The translations under genes and the position numbers were made by a program. This document shows positions 47,901 to 61,655 of a stretch of DNA of 64,000 nt, in pieces (position 1 is the stretch's first letter; each line of letters starts with the position of its first letter). Below the pieces are notes generated by a model that saw only the letters and a list, made by a program, of their open reading frames with translations, did not search any database and had not been told where the DNA came from. Origin of the DNA: Elysia chlorotica (taxonomy: Eukaryota > Mollusca > Gastropoda > Plakobranchidae); contig RQTK01000204.1 of NCBI GenBank assembly GCA_003991915.1, positions 230,026-294,025 of the forward strand, read 5' to 3'.

Positions 47901-50900
47901 GTCAAGATACAGGATGACAAATGAGGAGCCGAATGTGGGAGGGGGGAATTATCCGGGAATCGGAGTGTCAGCCAACAAACGGCGGTCAAGTCGATATGAT
48001 ATGATATAATAATTATTATATGTATATATATATATAAATAAAACGCCATGCATTGGATAGCTTGACATACTGAACATGTTTTCAGTTGCTCCCACATGTT
48101 TTTGTTACATGTGAGTGAAATAAGCATAGTTGCTTAACAGATGCATTGTATACCTCAAGGTAAAAAAAAATGCTTATCAAATTTTTTGAATATTTTCCTA
48201 AGTTTTCAGCTCGTTAGCTTACGTTTTACATTCCGTAGACACTTCATAATATGTAAATTAGTACTTTCAGCTTAAGATGTAACCGTATTCATTTCACGCT
48301 CATATTTTTATTGTACATTTTTTTTTTATATTACCAATAACAAAGTTGTAAGTGAAATTTTGTCATTTATTTTTCATTTAGTTTCAAAGGTATAAAGCTT
48401 TTATGACATGTGATGTATATGTGTGATTTGGAAATAGGGGAAGAGAGTGGTGGCTTTGGTCAACACCATCAAGGTACATGTAGTGTAGGTTGAGCTAGTT
48501 CACTGAGTCGGAGGTGCACAGTGTTATCCTTTGAAAAAGCAATCATGTTTCTTCTCTAGCATAGTGTGTTGGGTTAGTTTAAGAAAATTTCCCTATACTT
48601 TTATAATAATTATTGTATTTTTTTTCAAAAAATCATTCATCCCACCTTCAGAAATATCTACATGTTTTAGATCTGCACAATTGTATCTTGTTTATTTGGT
48701 TTCTTCTTCTTGCTTTGTTAGGAATATATACATGATACATTTGAGTAAGACTGAATTTAGCACTTCTTCTATCAAAAAATTTGAGATGGGCTTAATAGGC
48801 TCCTAAAACTTGGGTTGGAGGGTTCAAAATTGTTCCATGATTAGGATGTTTCTCACAATACTGAATAAAAAAGAAATCCTTTGCAGGTGAAACCAGTAGA
48901 GAACGCCACTGATGCTCTAGCAGCAGTCATAAAAAAAGAGATACAAGATCATGACTCACAAGATTCGGAGGACTCTGTAACGGCACCAGTAGTAGTGAAA
49001 TCAGAACAGCCGCAGAGCGTCATCAAGTATTTACTTAGCTCGCCATCCTCTGGATCCAAGTCTTCACTCGGTCTAGTAGAATCTGGTACAGAGCTGGTTG
49101 GTGGCGGTGGAAAAAAATCAATTTTGAAAAAGTCTAAAAACATCCAGGAGAAGTCAGGCAAGGCTGACAAATCAAAATATGCAAGACAAAAGCTGGACCT
49201 GTCCTCACCGACTGAGGGAGATGATGAAGACGATGATGAGGAAAGTGCAACCAGCATGGCAAGTTTAAAGATGAGGATATCTGCCAGCTCTGATCCACAG
49301 TCTGCTCAAGTCACCTTGAATCCAAAGGCAAATACACAAGCCATGGCAGAGAAGGGAAAGAAGAAAAAGGGTAAAGCATTGGCTTCCCTAGAATCCCAGC
49401 ATCTTGCCTCAGCCACCAAAGTAGAGCTGAAGACAGAGCCAGAAGACTCAAGCTCACCAACGACGAAGAAACTAAATAAAAAGTCATCTAAGAAGAAAGA
49501 GAAACTGATCCAGGAGGCAATATCAGCGGTCACAAAATTGCCTGCTCCAGGTAAAATTATATAATTATCTATCGTTGATCAATTGAAACATGACCTTTAT
49601 TCATCAATTCTGATTAAAAAAAATTAAACGATAGTTACCTTTTTGTCACCAATAATTTTTGTACGAGAAGAAGAAGCACATAGAATACACAAGAAAAGGA
49701 TATTATGTTCCACGAAACAGGTTTTTCATACCTTACAATGTATGTTCAAAGATGACATTTAAGCTTTTGAAAAATTCCCTCTAATCAGTAGGAGTAAGAT
49801 TTCAGCATTTGTATGAATAGTCCTGCTCTTGAAAGTGATGTTAAATGTTTAACCTTATGAGCTCTGGTCACCAGTAAACCAATGGCCAATTTTTCCTTTG
49901 ATGACTGAGGTACCTAGCCACCTGTTTAGGCTGATAAAGCTTGCATTGTCTTAAACCTGTATTAATTGATTAGCTAATTAAACAGCTACATGTATGTTGT
50001 TATCGACTAATTTTTAGACCATTCTAAGATTCATATTAAAATGAAATCATTACCTGGAGGCATGGTTGGTGATAAACTGATTTACTTAAATTTTTATTTT
50101 ATTTTTTATTTTGCAGAATTACTTGAGCTTAGCAAGCCAATCAAAAAGAAGAAAAAAATGAAGAGAACTGGCGGGCCAAGGTAAAATGTAGCATCATTAA
50201 GGATTATTATTATAAAACTTAAGTGAAAGTTTGATAATGCTGTGCCTTTGTTAATTTTCTTGTAAAGGATTAAAATTTTTTTTTATCATAATGTATTTTA
50301 ACTAGAATTGTGTTAATAATACTCCTTTCTGAAACAAATGTCAATAAATATGGACCTAAATAATCCTGAGCAAATTTAACAATCTCTAAGTTTATGACGA
50401 TTATAAGTCATTAGCCATCCACTATTAAATCTGGAAAGAGGGCACATCCTGGATGTGATTTACTTGTATGTTCAACTAATGGGGAAAAGTTCTGAATTGC
50501 TTGTTTTGAGCTGCAAAATAAGTTGCTGAGTTTGCAAAGGTGAATTTTAAGAAAAATTCTTAAAGAAACAAAAAAGAGAGATATTTAAAAATTCGAAGTG
50601 TCCATTAAAAAATAAAAAGCAAGTTTTTGGAATCAATTAAGCTACATAATTAAGAAATAAAAAATAAAATTTCTGACATTAATTGTTTTTCTTTAAAAAA
50701 AATGTTTTTGTTGTATTCTAAACTCACCCTTTAAAATATTTCCAAATTAAATCCCATTTTTTCTATCAGCCCTGGTGAAGTAGCAGAAGGTGAGGGTGAC
50801 TTATTTATCGACGATGCAGAAGAAGAATCTAATTTAGTCATAGCAGAGACTGAAAAGAAGAAAAAAAAATCTTTAAGGAAGAAGAAACGTAAGTGCACAC

Positions 50901-52424
50901 ATACATTGGAATCCTCTTAAAATAAACCCTGTTTAAGATATATTATCTTTTCTTAAAAAAAAAACTCCTTCCAAGGCACCAATTTCATTTTTGTAATGTA
51001 AAATTCACTGTTTCAGATATACTTGAGATGGAATAAACTTTTAGACTGTCCAAAAGAGGTTTATCTGGAATAGATCCTACTGTATTGACCTATATTTTCT
51101 GTTTGTCAAAATTGTTTCACTCAAAAAAGTGTCAACTGTCATTACACAATTTCTTCTTTCTTCTTTGACCAAATTTTTGAATCAACAAGTAAAAAAAAAA
51201 ATGACAGTTGATCACACGCCCTTGACACAGTGTCGATCAACCATGAATTAAGGTCCTGGTTTTACTGCACAGGTTTCAATAAAAAAAAGAAAAAAATGTA
51301 ATTTGAAACAAAAAGCCCCTTGATACAAAATGCATTTTACTTGAAGTTATGTTGTCATGATTGTGCATGTGAATGCAGTGATACTGAATAGCAAATCTCT
51401 TCTACCCTATGTTTCAGCATCTTTGAAAGGGCAAACTGATACAAAGGTATGGTATACTTTTTTAATTAAAGTATTCTATTTGTTAATGTTGCTTTAGCCA
51501 AACTGACTTCAATATAAACATAAGGTGACTGAAAAAGTAACTCAGTTGAAAAATGAAAGTCAAGTTGATTTGTTTTTACTTGTGTTTTGTTTTTGTCACT
51601 GATTTTGTCAGTTGTGTTTTTTAATTTTTGTTTTTAGATATTTCAAAATATGCTAAAAAGATTCATCAAGATAATAATATGAAAAAAAATCCAAATCCTC
51701 ATAACTCTATAATTAACAGTAGTTATTGCTAAAGAACATTTTTTGTGTGTTTTCTTTTTCATTAAAATTAATGAATATAATTTTATCATCCTAGTTTGCT
51801 GAACTCAGATATCATATAATAAACTGGACCCGCATGCACATTCTGTAATGTTTAATGCACTAAATAAGTTTAATATAGACTAGAAATGACTAAAAAAGCT
51901 TTTTGTATGTAAAGTTATTGCTTTATTGTTTATTAGGCGTATTTTAAAGATTGAGTCAAGATTCTTTTAACATGGCGGATTTGTTGCTTTTATGGCGTGC
52001 TGAGATATAAGAAAAGCAATGCACTGACGTTATTGTCTTAAGGGATGTACGACAGGGTTGTTCTTACTTAGCGATTAAGACGAACTTAGTAAGTGAAGGT
52101 ACCAGTTGCATCAAACTTAGCGCGCTGAGAGCTTCTTACAATAAAACTTACTAAATGCCTTGGTCTTTTTCAAAATGATCAGGAGGAGGACAAAGAGAAA
52201 AAATTGTCGAAACGTGCCCCTACTGCATACATGCTGTTCTGCAACACTCACCGCCCAGGCATAGTCAATCAAAACCCTGGCATTGGTAAGCAAGTAGGGT
52301 TATGAGCTAAGTAAAAAAAAAAAGACTCTTTTACAGCCCACGTTTAACTAAACAGAAAACTAAAAATTGTTGACTTAGAAGAAAATTCCATATTTTCAGT
52401 CTAATCAATCGATCATGAACATCA

Positions 52425-52500
<76 letters not shown>

Positions 52501-55500
52501 GAATGGATTTAATTTTAATGCCTGCATACAGAAAAAAAATGCTGTCCTGTTTAAGTTACTTAAAGTGATAATATGCGAATTTCTGTACATTATATGAAAT
52601 TGATATAAGTTAGATCCATTTATCTTATTGTAAAGAAAAGTATATTAATTACTAGAAATAAAGGCAAAAAGTAGTTTTTAAACCTGAAAACGCCATGCAT
52701 TGGATAGCTTGACATACTGAACATGTTTTCAATTGCTCCCACATGTTTTTGTTACATGTGAGTGAAATAAGCATAGTTGCTTTAAAACAGATGCATTATA
52801 TACCTCAAGTTAAAAAAATGCTCTATCAAATTTTATGAATATTTTCCTAAGTTTTCAGCTCGTTAGCTTACGTTTTAAATTCCTTAGACACTTCATAATT
52901 TGTAAAATAGTACTTTCAGCTTAATATGTCTGCCGTATTCATTTTACTTGTGGGAAGTGGACTACTAGAAATGCATTAGCTGAAGAAGTGATAACACTCG
53001 GCTCATATTTTTATTGTACATTTTTTTTTATATTACCAATAACAAAATTGTAAGTGAAATTTTGTCATTTATTTTTCATTTAGTTTCATTCATCATTCAA
53101 TTTGTATTCTTTGCAGAGTTTGCTGGCATAAGTAAGAAACTTGGAGAGATGTGGCAGACTTTATCAACTAAACAAAAACTGGTAAATACTTTTAATGATG
53201 TGCAGAGACATATGTTTAAATCAAAGGCCCCTTTGTTTAACTTGGAGTGGTTTGGGTTGGAAAATTGTTATTGATTTTTTGTGTATACAAATCATTTTTC
53301 TTATGGTTGTCTTTGTAATTTATAAGCAATATGTTTATGGTGTGGCCTTGGGCAAATTAGACACAAGTTAAAATGTTGCTGTTTGGTTACCATGTCAACA
53401 TGATTCTTGCAATGTTTGAAAAGACTGAAGAATACTAATTGCTGCTACTTTTAGCCTAGATATAAAAAAAAATAGGATTAAAGGCCTGTGATGGAAACAG
53501 GAAAACTGATGCCTAATTCTCCAATTGTAAAGATAAAGAATTTCTTTCCAGTACCAAGTACAGAGGATGTGTATTTTTCTTGTTCATAGTTTTTGAGATG
53601 GAATTTATTCACTTAAAAATGTAAAAATTGGAGCTGATTGTAATGTCATTCTAATAGGCTGTAAAGTCTCACAAACTTATTGACAGCAAACTGGTCATCA
53701 AAGTTGTTAGGGGGTATATCAACAAAAGCCAAAAAAAAATGAATAGGGAACATATTAAAGAAAAACTAAAAGATGTAAATTCATAAGAGAACTATCACAA
53801 ACACGTTAAAGTTCAAGTCTAAGTCAGGACTTTCTTTTTTTAAATTTTTTTTATCCGAATCAGCAATGGCGTAGAAAAGCGCAGAGGAGGATGAAGAGAG
53901 GCTCCAACCTTATCTCCACTGGAAAAGCTGCCGCTTCCAAGGAGGGACTGAGCATCACCCTCCTGCCGCCGGCTGGGGCATCCACTCCTGCAGCAGGATC
54001 CGCACAGACGGCTTCTGGGATACGCTACATCAATGTTCTCCACCGATCACCTGTTGAGTCTCCCCAGAGCCCCACAAAGGTAGGCCTAGTTTCTGTGATT
54101 CCAATTTGGGTTAATGATAATAGAAAGATTTCCAGTAAATAACATGATTCTTTCCTAAAGGAACAAGTAATGGGGGTGTGGTACCGCTAGGGTTAGAGCA
54201 TTTGACATCCAAATCAGGAGGTGAGGGTTTGACTCAGTTTGAGGGCCGCTCTGGTGGTTGTTTTTCACCTTACTGGTTGTGTTGATGCCAATATAACATG
54301 ATCGGTCAAGCCCCAGGTATCCCCTTTGCATAACCTGGTTGCTGACATCGGACATACCAAACCAATACAATCTCTAGTAAGCATGTTGTAGACATAATTG
54401 TGATGTATTCAATGTTTTAGAATGTTTTAACAGAAAAAGTTAAGTTGTGAACAAACAACATAATTTTTATGATATTTCCAAACTGGTGTTTGTTTTTAAG
54501 ATAAACTTCTCTTGTTATGCCTTGTACTCTTATGTTCTCAATTTATTTAAAGTATATAACATAATCTTTTCCATTTCTTTCTCTTTTTTTTCAGCTCAAC
54601 TTCAGCATTGAGCCAGTTGATGTTGCTGCTCACCTGAAGCTTCTAGGGGAGTCCCTTAGCATCATAGGCATGAGGCTGCAGGAGCATAAGGTTGGTGATT
54701 TAAGTTGTCTCTTCATGGGCAATGCATTGTTTGCAATCTAACTACATGGCAGTGCATTCATTTTTTATAATAAATTTTTGAACTCTAAGAAGTTGGTAAA
54801 TCCTCATCCTTGACCCCAAGCCCACTTTTTTGTGTTATCCTCTAAATGATATGTTGATTTTTGCATGTATTGGTCTTAAGACTAGCTCCCAAGTGACATC
54901 AACTTATCACTCAGTAGTTGTCTGTAGTTTTATGGTAATTGAAGAGTGCTTTTTTCAGAACTTGGTTAAGTCCAGTTAAGAGAAAATTTAGTCATAATGT
55001 TTGCTAACTCAATACTCTCTTAGTCAAATATTTCTTAAAATGTGTCAATTCAAACGATTAGAGAAAAAAGAAAAGGACCTGTTAAAAGTTGTTCAGTCCT
55101 CTTTGTCTTCATTGAAAAAGACAAAAAAATCTTACCATATCTCAAAACTCTCCATATCAAATGTTAAATTGAATTTAGTCATAGTGCTTGTTGGTTAACT
55201 TTATAGTTTCCATTCAAATATATGACCAGCTGAAAATAATAAAGTTTCCTTTTTCATTAATTGAAAGGCAGAAAAGATTTTGCAATTATTATAACACATA
55301 ACTCTCTAAGCAATGTGGCAGGTGAGAGATGACTTGATACTGTTTCTCCCCAGGGTATGATAGCAGTGCAAGGCAGCCTGTCAGTGCTCCTGGACTCCCT
55401 CCTGTGTGCGTGCGGGCCTCTCCTGTGCCTGACTCAGCAGGTGCCGCACATGGACGGGTGTGATCCGTTGGTTCACGGCCAGACCTTGGACAGTGTGGCT

Positions 55501-55521
55501 TACGTCATGCCTGGGCTTTAG
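44826..55521 (+). CDS. HMGXB4: HMGXB4-like HMG-box protein, complete, 12 exons
   Basis: Exons 44826-44859, 46967-47025, 47302-47664, 48887-49550, 50117-50180, 50770-50888, 51418-51446, 52183-52285, 53117-53181, 53864-54079, 54595-54690, 55354-55521; GT-AG, phases consistent, 1980 nt, 659 residues (human about 600). Residues 1-440 are low-complexity and Lys/Ser/Asp/Glu-rich with basic KKKKK clusters, fitting a nuclear protein. Residues about 455-515 are the HMG box ([41 protein letters not shown]), split over three exons. The final 90 residues ([39 protein letters not shown]) are the C-terminal block diagnostic of HMGXB4. Family members bind chromatin, associate with NURF-type remodelling and affect Wnt signalling and Sleeping Beauty transposition in vertebrates. 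Four PsiKxE motifs (K68, K168, K190, K334) are candidate SUMO sites. The short first exon start is the least certain part. Confidence 0.93.
45589..45656 (+). repeat. GA-rich microsatellite, HMGXB4 first intron
   Basis: (GA)n with GACAGACAGACAGA interruptions. Confidence 0.92.
48041..48395 (+). repeat. Intronic duplicated segment, copy 1
   Basis: It runs from AACGCCATGCATTGGATAGC to TTCATTTAGTTTCA and matches 52686-53090, same orientation, with few differences. It lacks about 52 bases that copy 2 has (near 52945-52997). Intron before the exon at 48887. Confidence 0.9.
52425..52500 (+). repeat. (ATT)n microsatellite, HMGXB4 intron
   Basis: About 75 bases of pure ATT. Confidence 0.97.
52686..53090 (+). 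repeat. Intronic duplicated segment, copy 2
   Basis: Ends about 25 bases before the acceptor of the exon at 53117, so it may supply the branch-point region. It contains CCCACATGTTTTTGTTACAT-type short palindromes in both copies. Confidence 0.9.
54170..54365 (+). mobile_element. SINE copy in an HMGXB4 intron
   Basis: GGTGTGGTACCGCTAGGGTT and GAGGGTTTGACTC are tRNA-like boxes. They precede TGGTTGTGTTGATGCCAATA, the core in diverged form, and ACCTGGTTGCTGACATCGG, which matches the element at 10985-11165. Those two copies share a 3' part not seen in the 41215 type. Confidence 0.65.
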
Positions 55522-55530
55522 TCATTGGTC

Positions 55531-55536
55531 AATAAA
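55531..55536 (+). terminator. Candidate poly(A) signal for HMGXB4
   Basis: AATAAA begins only ten bases after the TAG at 55519-55521. If used, the 3' UTR would be very short; a second AATAAA near 56977 would give a longer one. Confidence 0.45.
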
Positions 55537-58500
55537 CTTCTGCCTTTAACATGTATGAGATAAAACTTGTTATTTCATACCTTGTGGAAATGAGTTATAA
55601 CTAGTATTGCTTTACGATGGCACATATAGGCAGTGATGCCAATCTTCAGTAATTTTACAGACTTTCAGTGAAAAAAATTGTTGGTAGGTCAGGGTTTAAT
55701 GAGGTAGTGAGTTCAATTTTCGTTAAATTTTTTTAGTGAAAAAAAACTTTGGATCACTATTGTTGGATTTGATGTAGGTAGCCACAACTGATCTTGTTGT
55801 CACATGGAAATCCATTGACTTTCTTTGCACTTTTTAAGTTAAAAAAGTAAAGGAAAAGACATGAATGCTATCAACAAAGGGTTAGACATATTCAATCAAG
55901 CGGGCTCACTAACTCCTAGTGTCTTTTAGCCCTTCAATTTTTTAAACTCGCTAAAAAAAAATTTAAATGTAAATACTGTAATTAAATTGCTATTGAAATG
56001 TATGCCTTGTCTTTATATTGTTTTAACCATTGAAGCCAACATATTTGATGAATTGAAACAAAAGTTACTATTCTTTGAGGCCGGAAAAAGTTAAGAAAAT
56101 TTCATAGCTTTTATCATGTGCTGCAAAGGGCAATAAGGAATTCTTTTGCTTTTTCAGTTCTGCGCATAAATGTGAAAAGACATTTTTTTTAATATGTGTG
56201 CGGCTTTGGGTAATGATTTAAACTCAACTCCCTTGGAAAGCAAAAAGTACTTTGGAGATTGAGAAAATATTTTCAACTTTAAATAGCAGGCTCATAGGGT
56301 AAATACATGTATAAGTGAAAAACGAGTGTTTTGAGTTAGACATGGAAAATAAGGAGAAAACAATTTTGTTTTAGAGACATTGAAGGTTCTTAGTTGGAGT
56401 GAGTTATAAAGCTACATCTTCTTAGATGGAAACTTAAAAGTATCAATGTCAATTACTGTTACATAAAATGAGATGTAGAAAAATTCTCTATCATAGTTAT
56501 TCTTTGCTTTTTATAGTTATTTGTCAGGATAATTCCATTTGAAAGAAAATTTTTCTTGTTTTCTTCATTACGTAAGTAAACTTTTCTTTGTTCAGTCTTG
56601 AGCTACTTCAAAGAATAGCCTTCAGAGGACCAAATAAAGACTATGATGAAATAGTGGCAATTATTTAAAAATAAGTGCTGCTCAAAGGTTATTTCTTTTT
56701 GTTGAAAAAGATCCAAGTAAAGAATTCAATAATTAAACTCTTTAATTGATAAAAATATAAAAGAATAACATGGCAATGTTTTGAACAATACTTGATTTAT
56801 ATATCTTTGTTTGTAATAACACAATATAAAATAGTATTAAATCTCTCATACTTTGTAATTTGATGGGCCAAACTGTTTTTGTTCCATTTGCTGGAGAATA
56901 TTCTTCCTGAATATTTTGTATAGCTACATTTTATTTCTTTTCATTCATTATTTGCTTTGTTTATATCTATTTGCTTCAATAAAACAAAGTACATGTAATA
57001 TAAATCTGAGTTGAACATTTTTTAAAATGGATATTATTGAATTTTTTGTTGTTCATAGGAGTTATTGTTCATATATTTTTTTTTATACAAAGAAAAATGT
57101 ATACACTTTTGTGTGAGTATCGTAAGACTACACAATAGAACTGACTCTTTTACAGCTTTCCTCAACTGCAACTTGCATGTATTGCTTTGAACAAAATGTT
57201 ATGGCAGAGTTTGTGTTAAAATCTATACAGCGACAAACTTTTAACACTTTATCAACATTTATATGGTAAATTCCACGGGAATCCTAACTTCTTAATTTCA
57301 AATCTGTATACCAATATATAGCCGCCTGTTTATCTGTATCATTCATCTATATGATACATTCATTTTGTAAAGTATTTTATTTTCTGATAAATCAAAGCAA
57401 AATTCTTTTTTTGCTGGGTTGTAGAAATCAGAGTATAGTCTAGAATTTGAGGGAAAGAAAGAAGCTGGTGTCTTCCAGTATATTTTCACGCTCATTCCAC
57501 AATTGCCCAAGTCATTTCTTAGGGTATAAATATTTTGGATCGGTTGAAATATTGAAGGCTTTAGGTGTCTACAACAAGCATCACTTTTGTTCCTTTGCTA
57601 CATTCTGTATTATTTGGAAAGCTATGTTTTGTTGAGAAAAACAATTTTCTTGTTTTTCTCAAAACATACAAACATTAATTGAGGTAAATGTGGAATGAGC
57701 TTGGCGATAATATTATCACGTAGGCTTCTAATTTTAATCTATATTACTTAGCAGAACTGCTCTTCCCGCTTTAATCCCTTTTTGTGACCAAAAACAGTAC
57801 ACATATACAGGCCCTGACACCTTGGGCTGAGAGTCATTCTGGTATGAAAGTCGTTGAGTTAAAAAGTTTTGTATAAGGAAAATGAGTAAACGTGATGAAT
57901 TAAAGCTGAGGGTATAAACATCAATCTGAACACCATTGTTTTGATCTTGTTATTATAATGTAATGAAGCAGATTTCAAGTCTTTGAACCCTGGCTGTAAG
58001 AATATGTATCTCGGCATATTATATTGTTAAAGTTTACTGTGGGAAATAAGTAGCCATTTTTTTGTGTTTTAATATAGATAATAATATCTGAAATTTTCCA
58101 ATTATTGTGCATTTTTTGAGTCAGCAAGGTGATCCATACATCATCTTCAGACAGAAGGATAATTAAAACATCAGTTTTTAAGCTTGTTGACCATCATTTG
58201 ATTACTAACTGGTGACTGAATGGCACAAATTGATGATTAATAAGTGCATTAGAGAAATGAAATCGAACAGTTTTATTTGTATACATGTTTTTATTATTTT
58301 TTTTATTATTAATATTATTATCATTATTATTATATATTTCAATAACTTGTATGTATCTAAAAACTCAGAGATTTTGTAACATTCATTGCAAAGTGAAAAA
58401 AAAGTACATGTACAAACTAATGCACCAATAAACAATTTTAGAGTCAATGAACATTCAAAGTCTGGATTCATATCACATTCTTCTTTAAAGCACAATTAAA

Positions 58501-59319
58501 ATCTAATAGACTCAAGCAAAGCGCAAAGCATACAGAAACATTTCTAGCTCATTAAGTAATAACAGTAAATAGATTTAACAGAGCTTGTATTGTCTTATTC
58601 AAGATTTTTTAAAACAAATCCACCTACGACATATTCTTCCATACACATAATTATGTACTTGATCGTTCAAATAAAAAGTTGCCATAATTATAAATAATAA
58701 TAATTATAATAATCGTGTAATAAGAGTACGCTCGTAAGTTGATAGTTAAAACTTATCAATGGTTGAATGATTGAATGAGTTCATAGCTCATGGCGTACAG
58801 ACAAAACCTTCACATTCAATAAATGTTCACAATCACAGCGAAGATCACAATTTTGTTTTTAGGCTTTACACTGTTTTCCTCATAATGTGATTTAACCAAG
58901 TTGCATGAAAATAGAAACTTTGTTCAGGTATTCAGAATTTCAAGTTACTTACACAATGTACGAGAATAAACATGTTACAACAAAATACAATGTTTTGTAT
59001 CAACCCTTTCCATCATCTAATAACAAAAAATAACAACAAACAAAATCACTAACTTTACTTGGGTAAGTATTTTTGTTCATTCTACAAGCAATGGAGCCAC
59101 CAATACCCTCAATACGCAATACTATTTAAGTTTTAATTTACTAGTTTTGGTTGTCTAAAAATGTAACTAATACATATTTAAGAAAAAGTCTCTTTCATCA
59201 AACACTGTATATCATGTACCTTTCACCCTCAAGTCAACATTTCGTCATGTATGATTGTCGAGATAATATTATCTGAACATACAAACTTTTAAGTGCAAGT
59301 CTTTCCCAACATAATATTG

Positions 59320-59423
59320 GGCCATAAGTACACCGTCGATGTAGCTTACAACTCGTCGTAATATATGCCAATAAGAAGACTTACGACGACTCGTAAGTTA
59401 CGGCGACGTTGTACTTACGGCTT
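59320..59423. repeat. Imperfect inverted repeat (hairpin, possible MITE)
   Basis: Left arm 59320-59361 and right arm 59381-59423 pair over about 42 bases with about 80 percent complementarity. ACTCGTCGTAA and TTACGACGACT flank a 19-base loop, and AAGTACACCGTCG pairs with CGACGTTGTACTT. No coding lies inside. Confidence 0.8.
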
Positions 59424-60299
59424 AATTAATTTTAATTTAGCTTCTCCATCCTCAATCTATTTGTCTACTTGTCTATAAAGGTGCAATTTCAGCAAGTCTC
59501 TTTCCATAATAAAGTTAAAATCTTGAAATTCCGTTTAACAAACGAAAAAAAGACGCGTTCTTTTTCTTACCTTTTTCTTCTTTTTGAAGTGTTCAAAAGC
59601 AAGTCATAACTATACAGATGAAAAACAAAAAAGGCAGACATATGAATTTGAATCTACTAACCAAAAGAACAAGTACACAGTAATTTTTATGTTTCCACAA
59701 TACTGGATTTCTATATTTAGGGACACATTGTCTAGAGTTCAGTTGAGCGTTACTAATAGTAATACTATATTTGAAGTAGGATACATGATATTTTGTAAGA
59801 CCGTAACATTATTTTATAAGTTATAATTATCTTAATTCATCGTCTGTTTAGAAACATTCTTTAACGTTTGTTTAAAAAAATTCTCAAAGACCACATGACA
59901 GTATCGTGCTGAACTAAATGTACGTCTAATTTTTTCAGACTAACAATGCCCGATTTGGAACAGTCTGTGAACAGTGAAAAGATAGCCAAAAACAGTAGCG
60001 TAAAATTAATAATTTTATGCTTCTTTTCGCAAGATAGATCTATGGGCTATTTGTGGATTCCTCTACAATGCATAGTTATGCGTATTGTTAATTCAAACAA
60101 AACAGTTCCTGTCAACCTTATCATACTGGTACTGAAATATGTTGAAACCATCACCAACTTAAGAATTGGAAACGTTGACATTTAGTACAGGTGGACTCAA
60201 TTGCCTCAGAGTTTCAGTCAACTAAAAAAGTTAATTTTTTTTCATCTTCTGATTTCACTAAGTAGAATAAAGCAAATTAATTCGAACCAACCCTAACGA

Positions 60300-60600
60300 G
60301 TGTCAGTGGCGGTTTAGCGATCGAAGTAATGGGAGATTCATACTCATAGCTCTATAAATTTTACTTTGTGTCCAGATAGACTTCGTCTTTCTATTATTTT
60401 AAAGTCTTATAGGTTTCTTATACGGCGACGGGACCCTAAATTTTAGGCGTTACCACACAGAGACGGAACGTGAATGTTGGGAATTTTTTTTTCAGTCAAT
60501 CACATCACCAACACCGACCCAACCAATATAAAAAAAAAATGGAGCTTGATCGTGTGACGGAATTTTGATTTGAACACGCGCGCGTTACCACACCACTATG
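60300..60600 (-). mobile_element. SINE copy, same family as 41215-41525
   Basis: Minus strand: TAGTTGTCATAGTGGTGTGG head, GTGTTCAAATC (B-box-like), then ATTGGTTGGGTCGGTGTTGG, CGTCTCTGTGTGGTAACGCC and CCCGTCGCCGTATAAGAAAC. Confidence 0.7.
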
Positions 60601-61319
60601 ACAACTAAATCTACCATACCACTATTACAACAGATGTATACGAATCACATTGCAACAGCCCAGAACAATTCCCATGACACAAAGTTAAACGGATGTTTTG
60701 TCTCGCCTATCCATTTTACTGTTTTAAATAATGTAAACATCACTATAATTATACAGACGACTGGATGTATGAAATACCCCTTCCCCTACTAAAAAAAAAG
60801 AGAGAGAGAACATGAAAATACTCTGAGATTATTTTGAGTCTTGAAACAGATGGTGAAAAGTTAGCCTATACTCTTTTTTATGAACGATAAAAAATTGACT
60901 CAACTCATAGAGGCTCGTCTATTTTGAATAAAAAAAATCTACTTTCAGCTTTTATGTGAGACATAGATGATCCTACATTGTATGGACATGATTCAAAACT
61001 GCGTGGTTACTTCGTAAAATGCTTATCATTAACTTTGGACAACGCGCAAAAAATTATCTCCGATTGGCTAGATTTTCCAAAGAATCTAGGCTGTAGAATC
61101 AATTATAGCCACCTCCAACTGGACCTTCTAGCCTTAGAACCAGTCATCCTTTATCAGATAAAGAGAAGGTCCTAATTCATATTAATAAATATATTTTTTT
61201 AATTCTTTGGTAAATCAAATTTAACCTGGATAAAGTAAAACCTATGCTTTCCAATTCCAATGTTTTCCCCGGCCCAGAGGGATTAAATATATCAAGTTTC
61301 CACCGAAGAAGCATAGAAA

Positions 61320-61655
61320 GTCTCTCCTAGTCCTAGTTAATCGTTCTATAACTGATGAAGTTTTTTTTTAAACCGCGGGAAAACCCAAGACTAACGCAAT
61401 TAAAAAAACAAAACGAATAATAAACACATGGCAATTTCACGTGCTGCCACACATGATACAATGCGTGGATACCAGGACTACTGGCTCACCCAGCCTCATT
61501 AATAGCATGTGCTGACACCGACCTAACCATTAGGGGACTAAACCCAACAAATATAACTATTCCTCCGATTTTGGGTTCAAACCGAGAACATGTACCTCAC
61601 GATTGGGAGGCAGACATTGTATCTCTTGTATCAGCTCCCTCCCTCCCTCTCCCTA
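61320..61655 (-). mobile_element. SINE copy, same family as 41215-41525
   Basis: Minus strand: GGAGCTGATACAAGAGATAC head, TCGGTTTGAACCC (strong B-box-like), then ATGGTTAGGTCGGTGTCAGC and TGTGTGGCAGCACGTGAAAT. Confidence 0.7.

Noticed and set aside
48949-49533. Two minus-strand frames
   Set aside because: Antisense shadows of the large HMGXB4 exon.
60978-61175. 66-codon frame as a small gene
   Set aside because: Begins ATG and looks less biased than its surroundings, but no family resemblance, start context or splice partner supports it.
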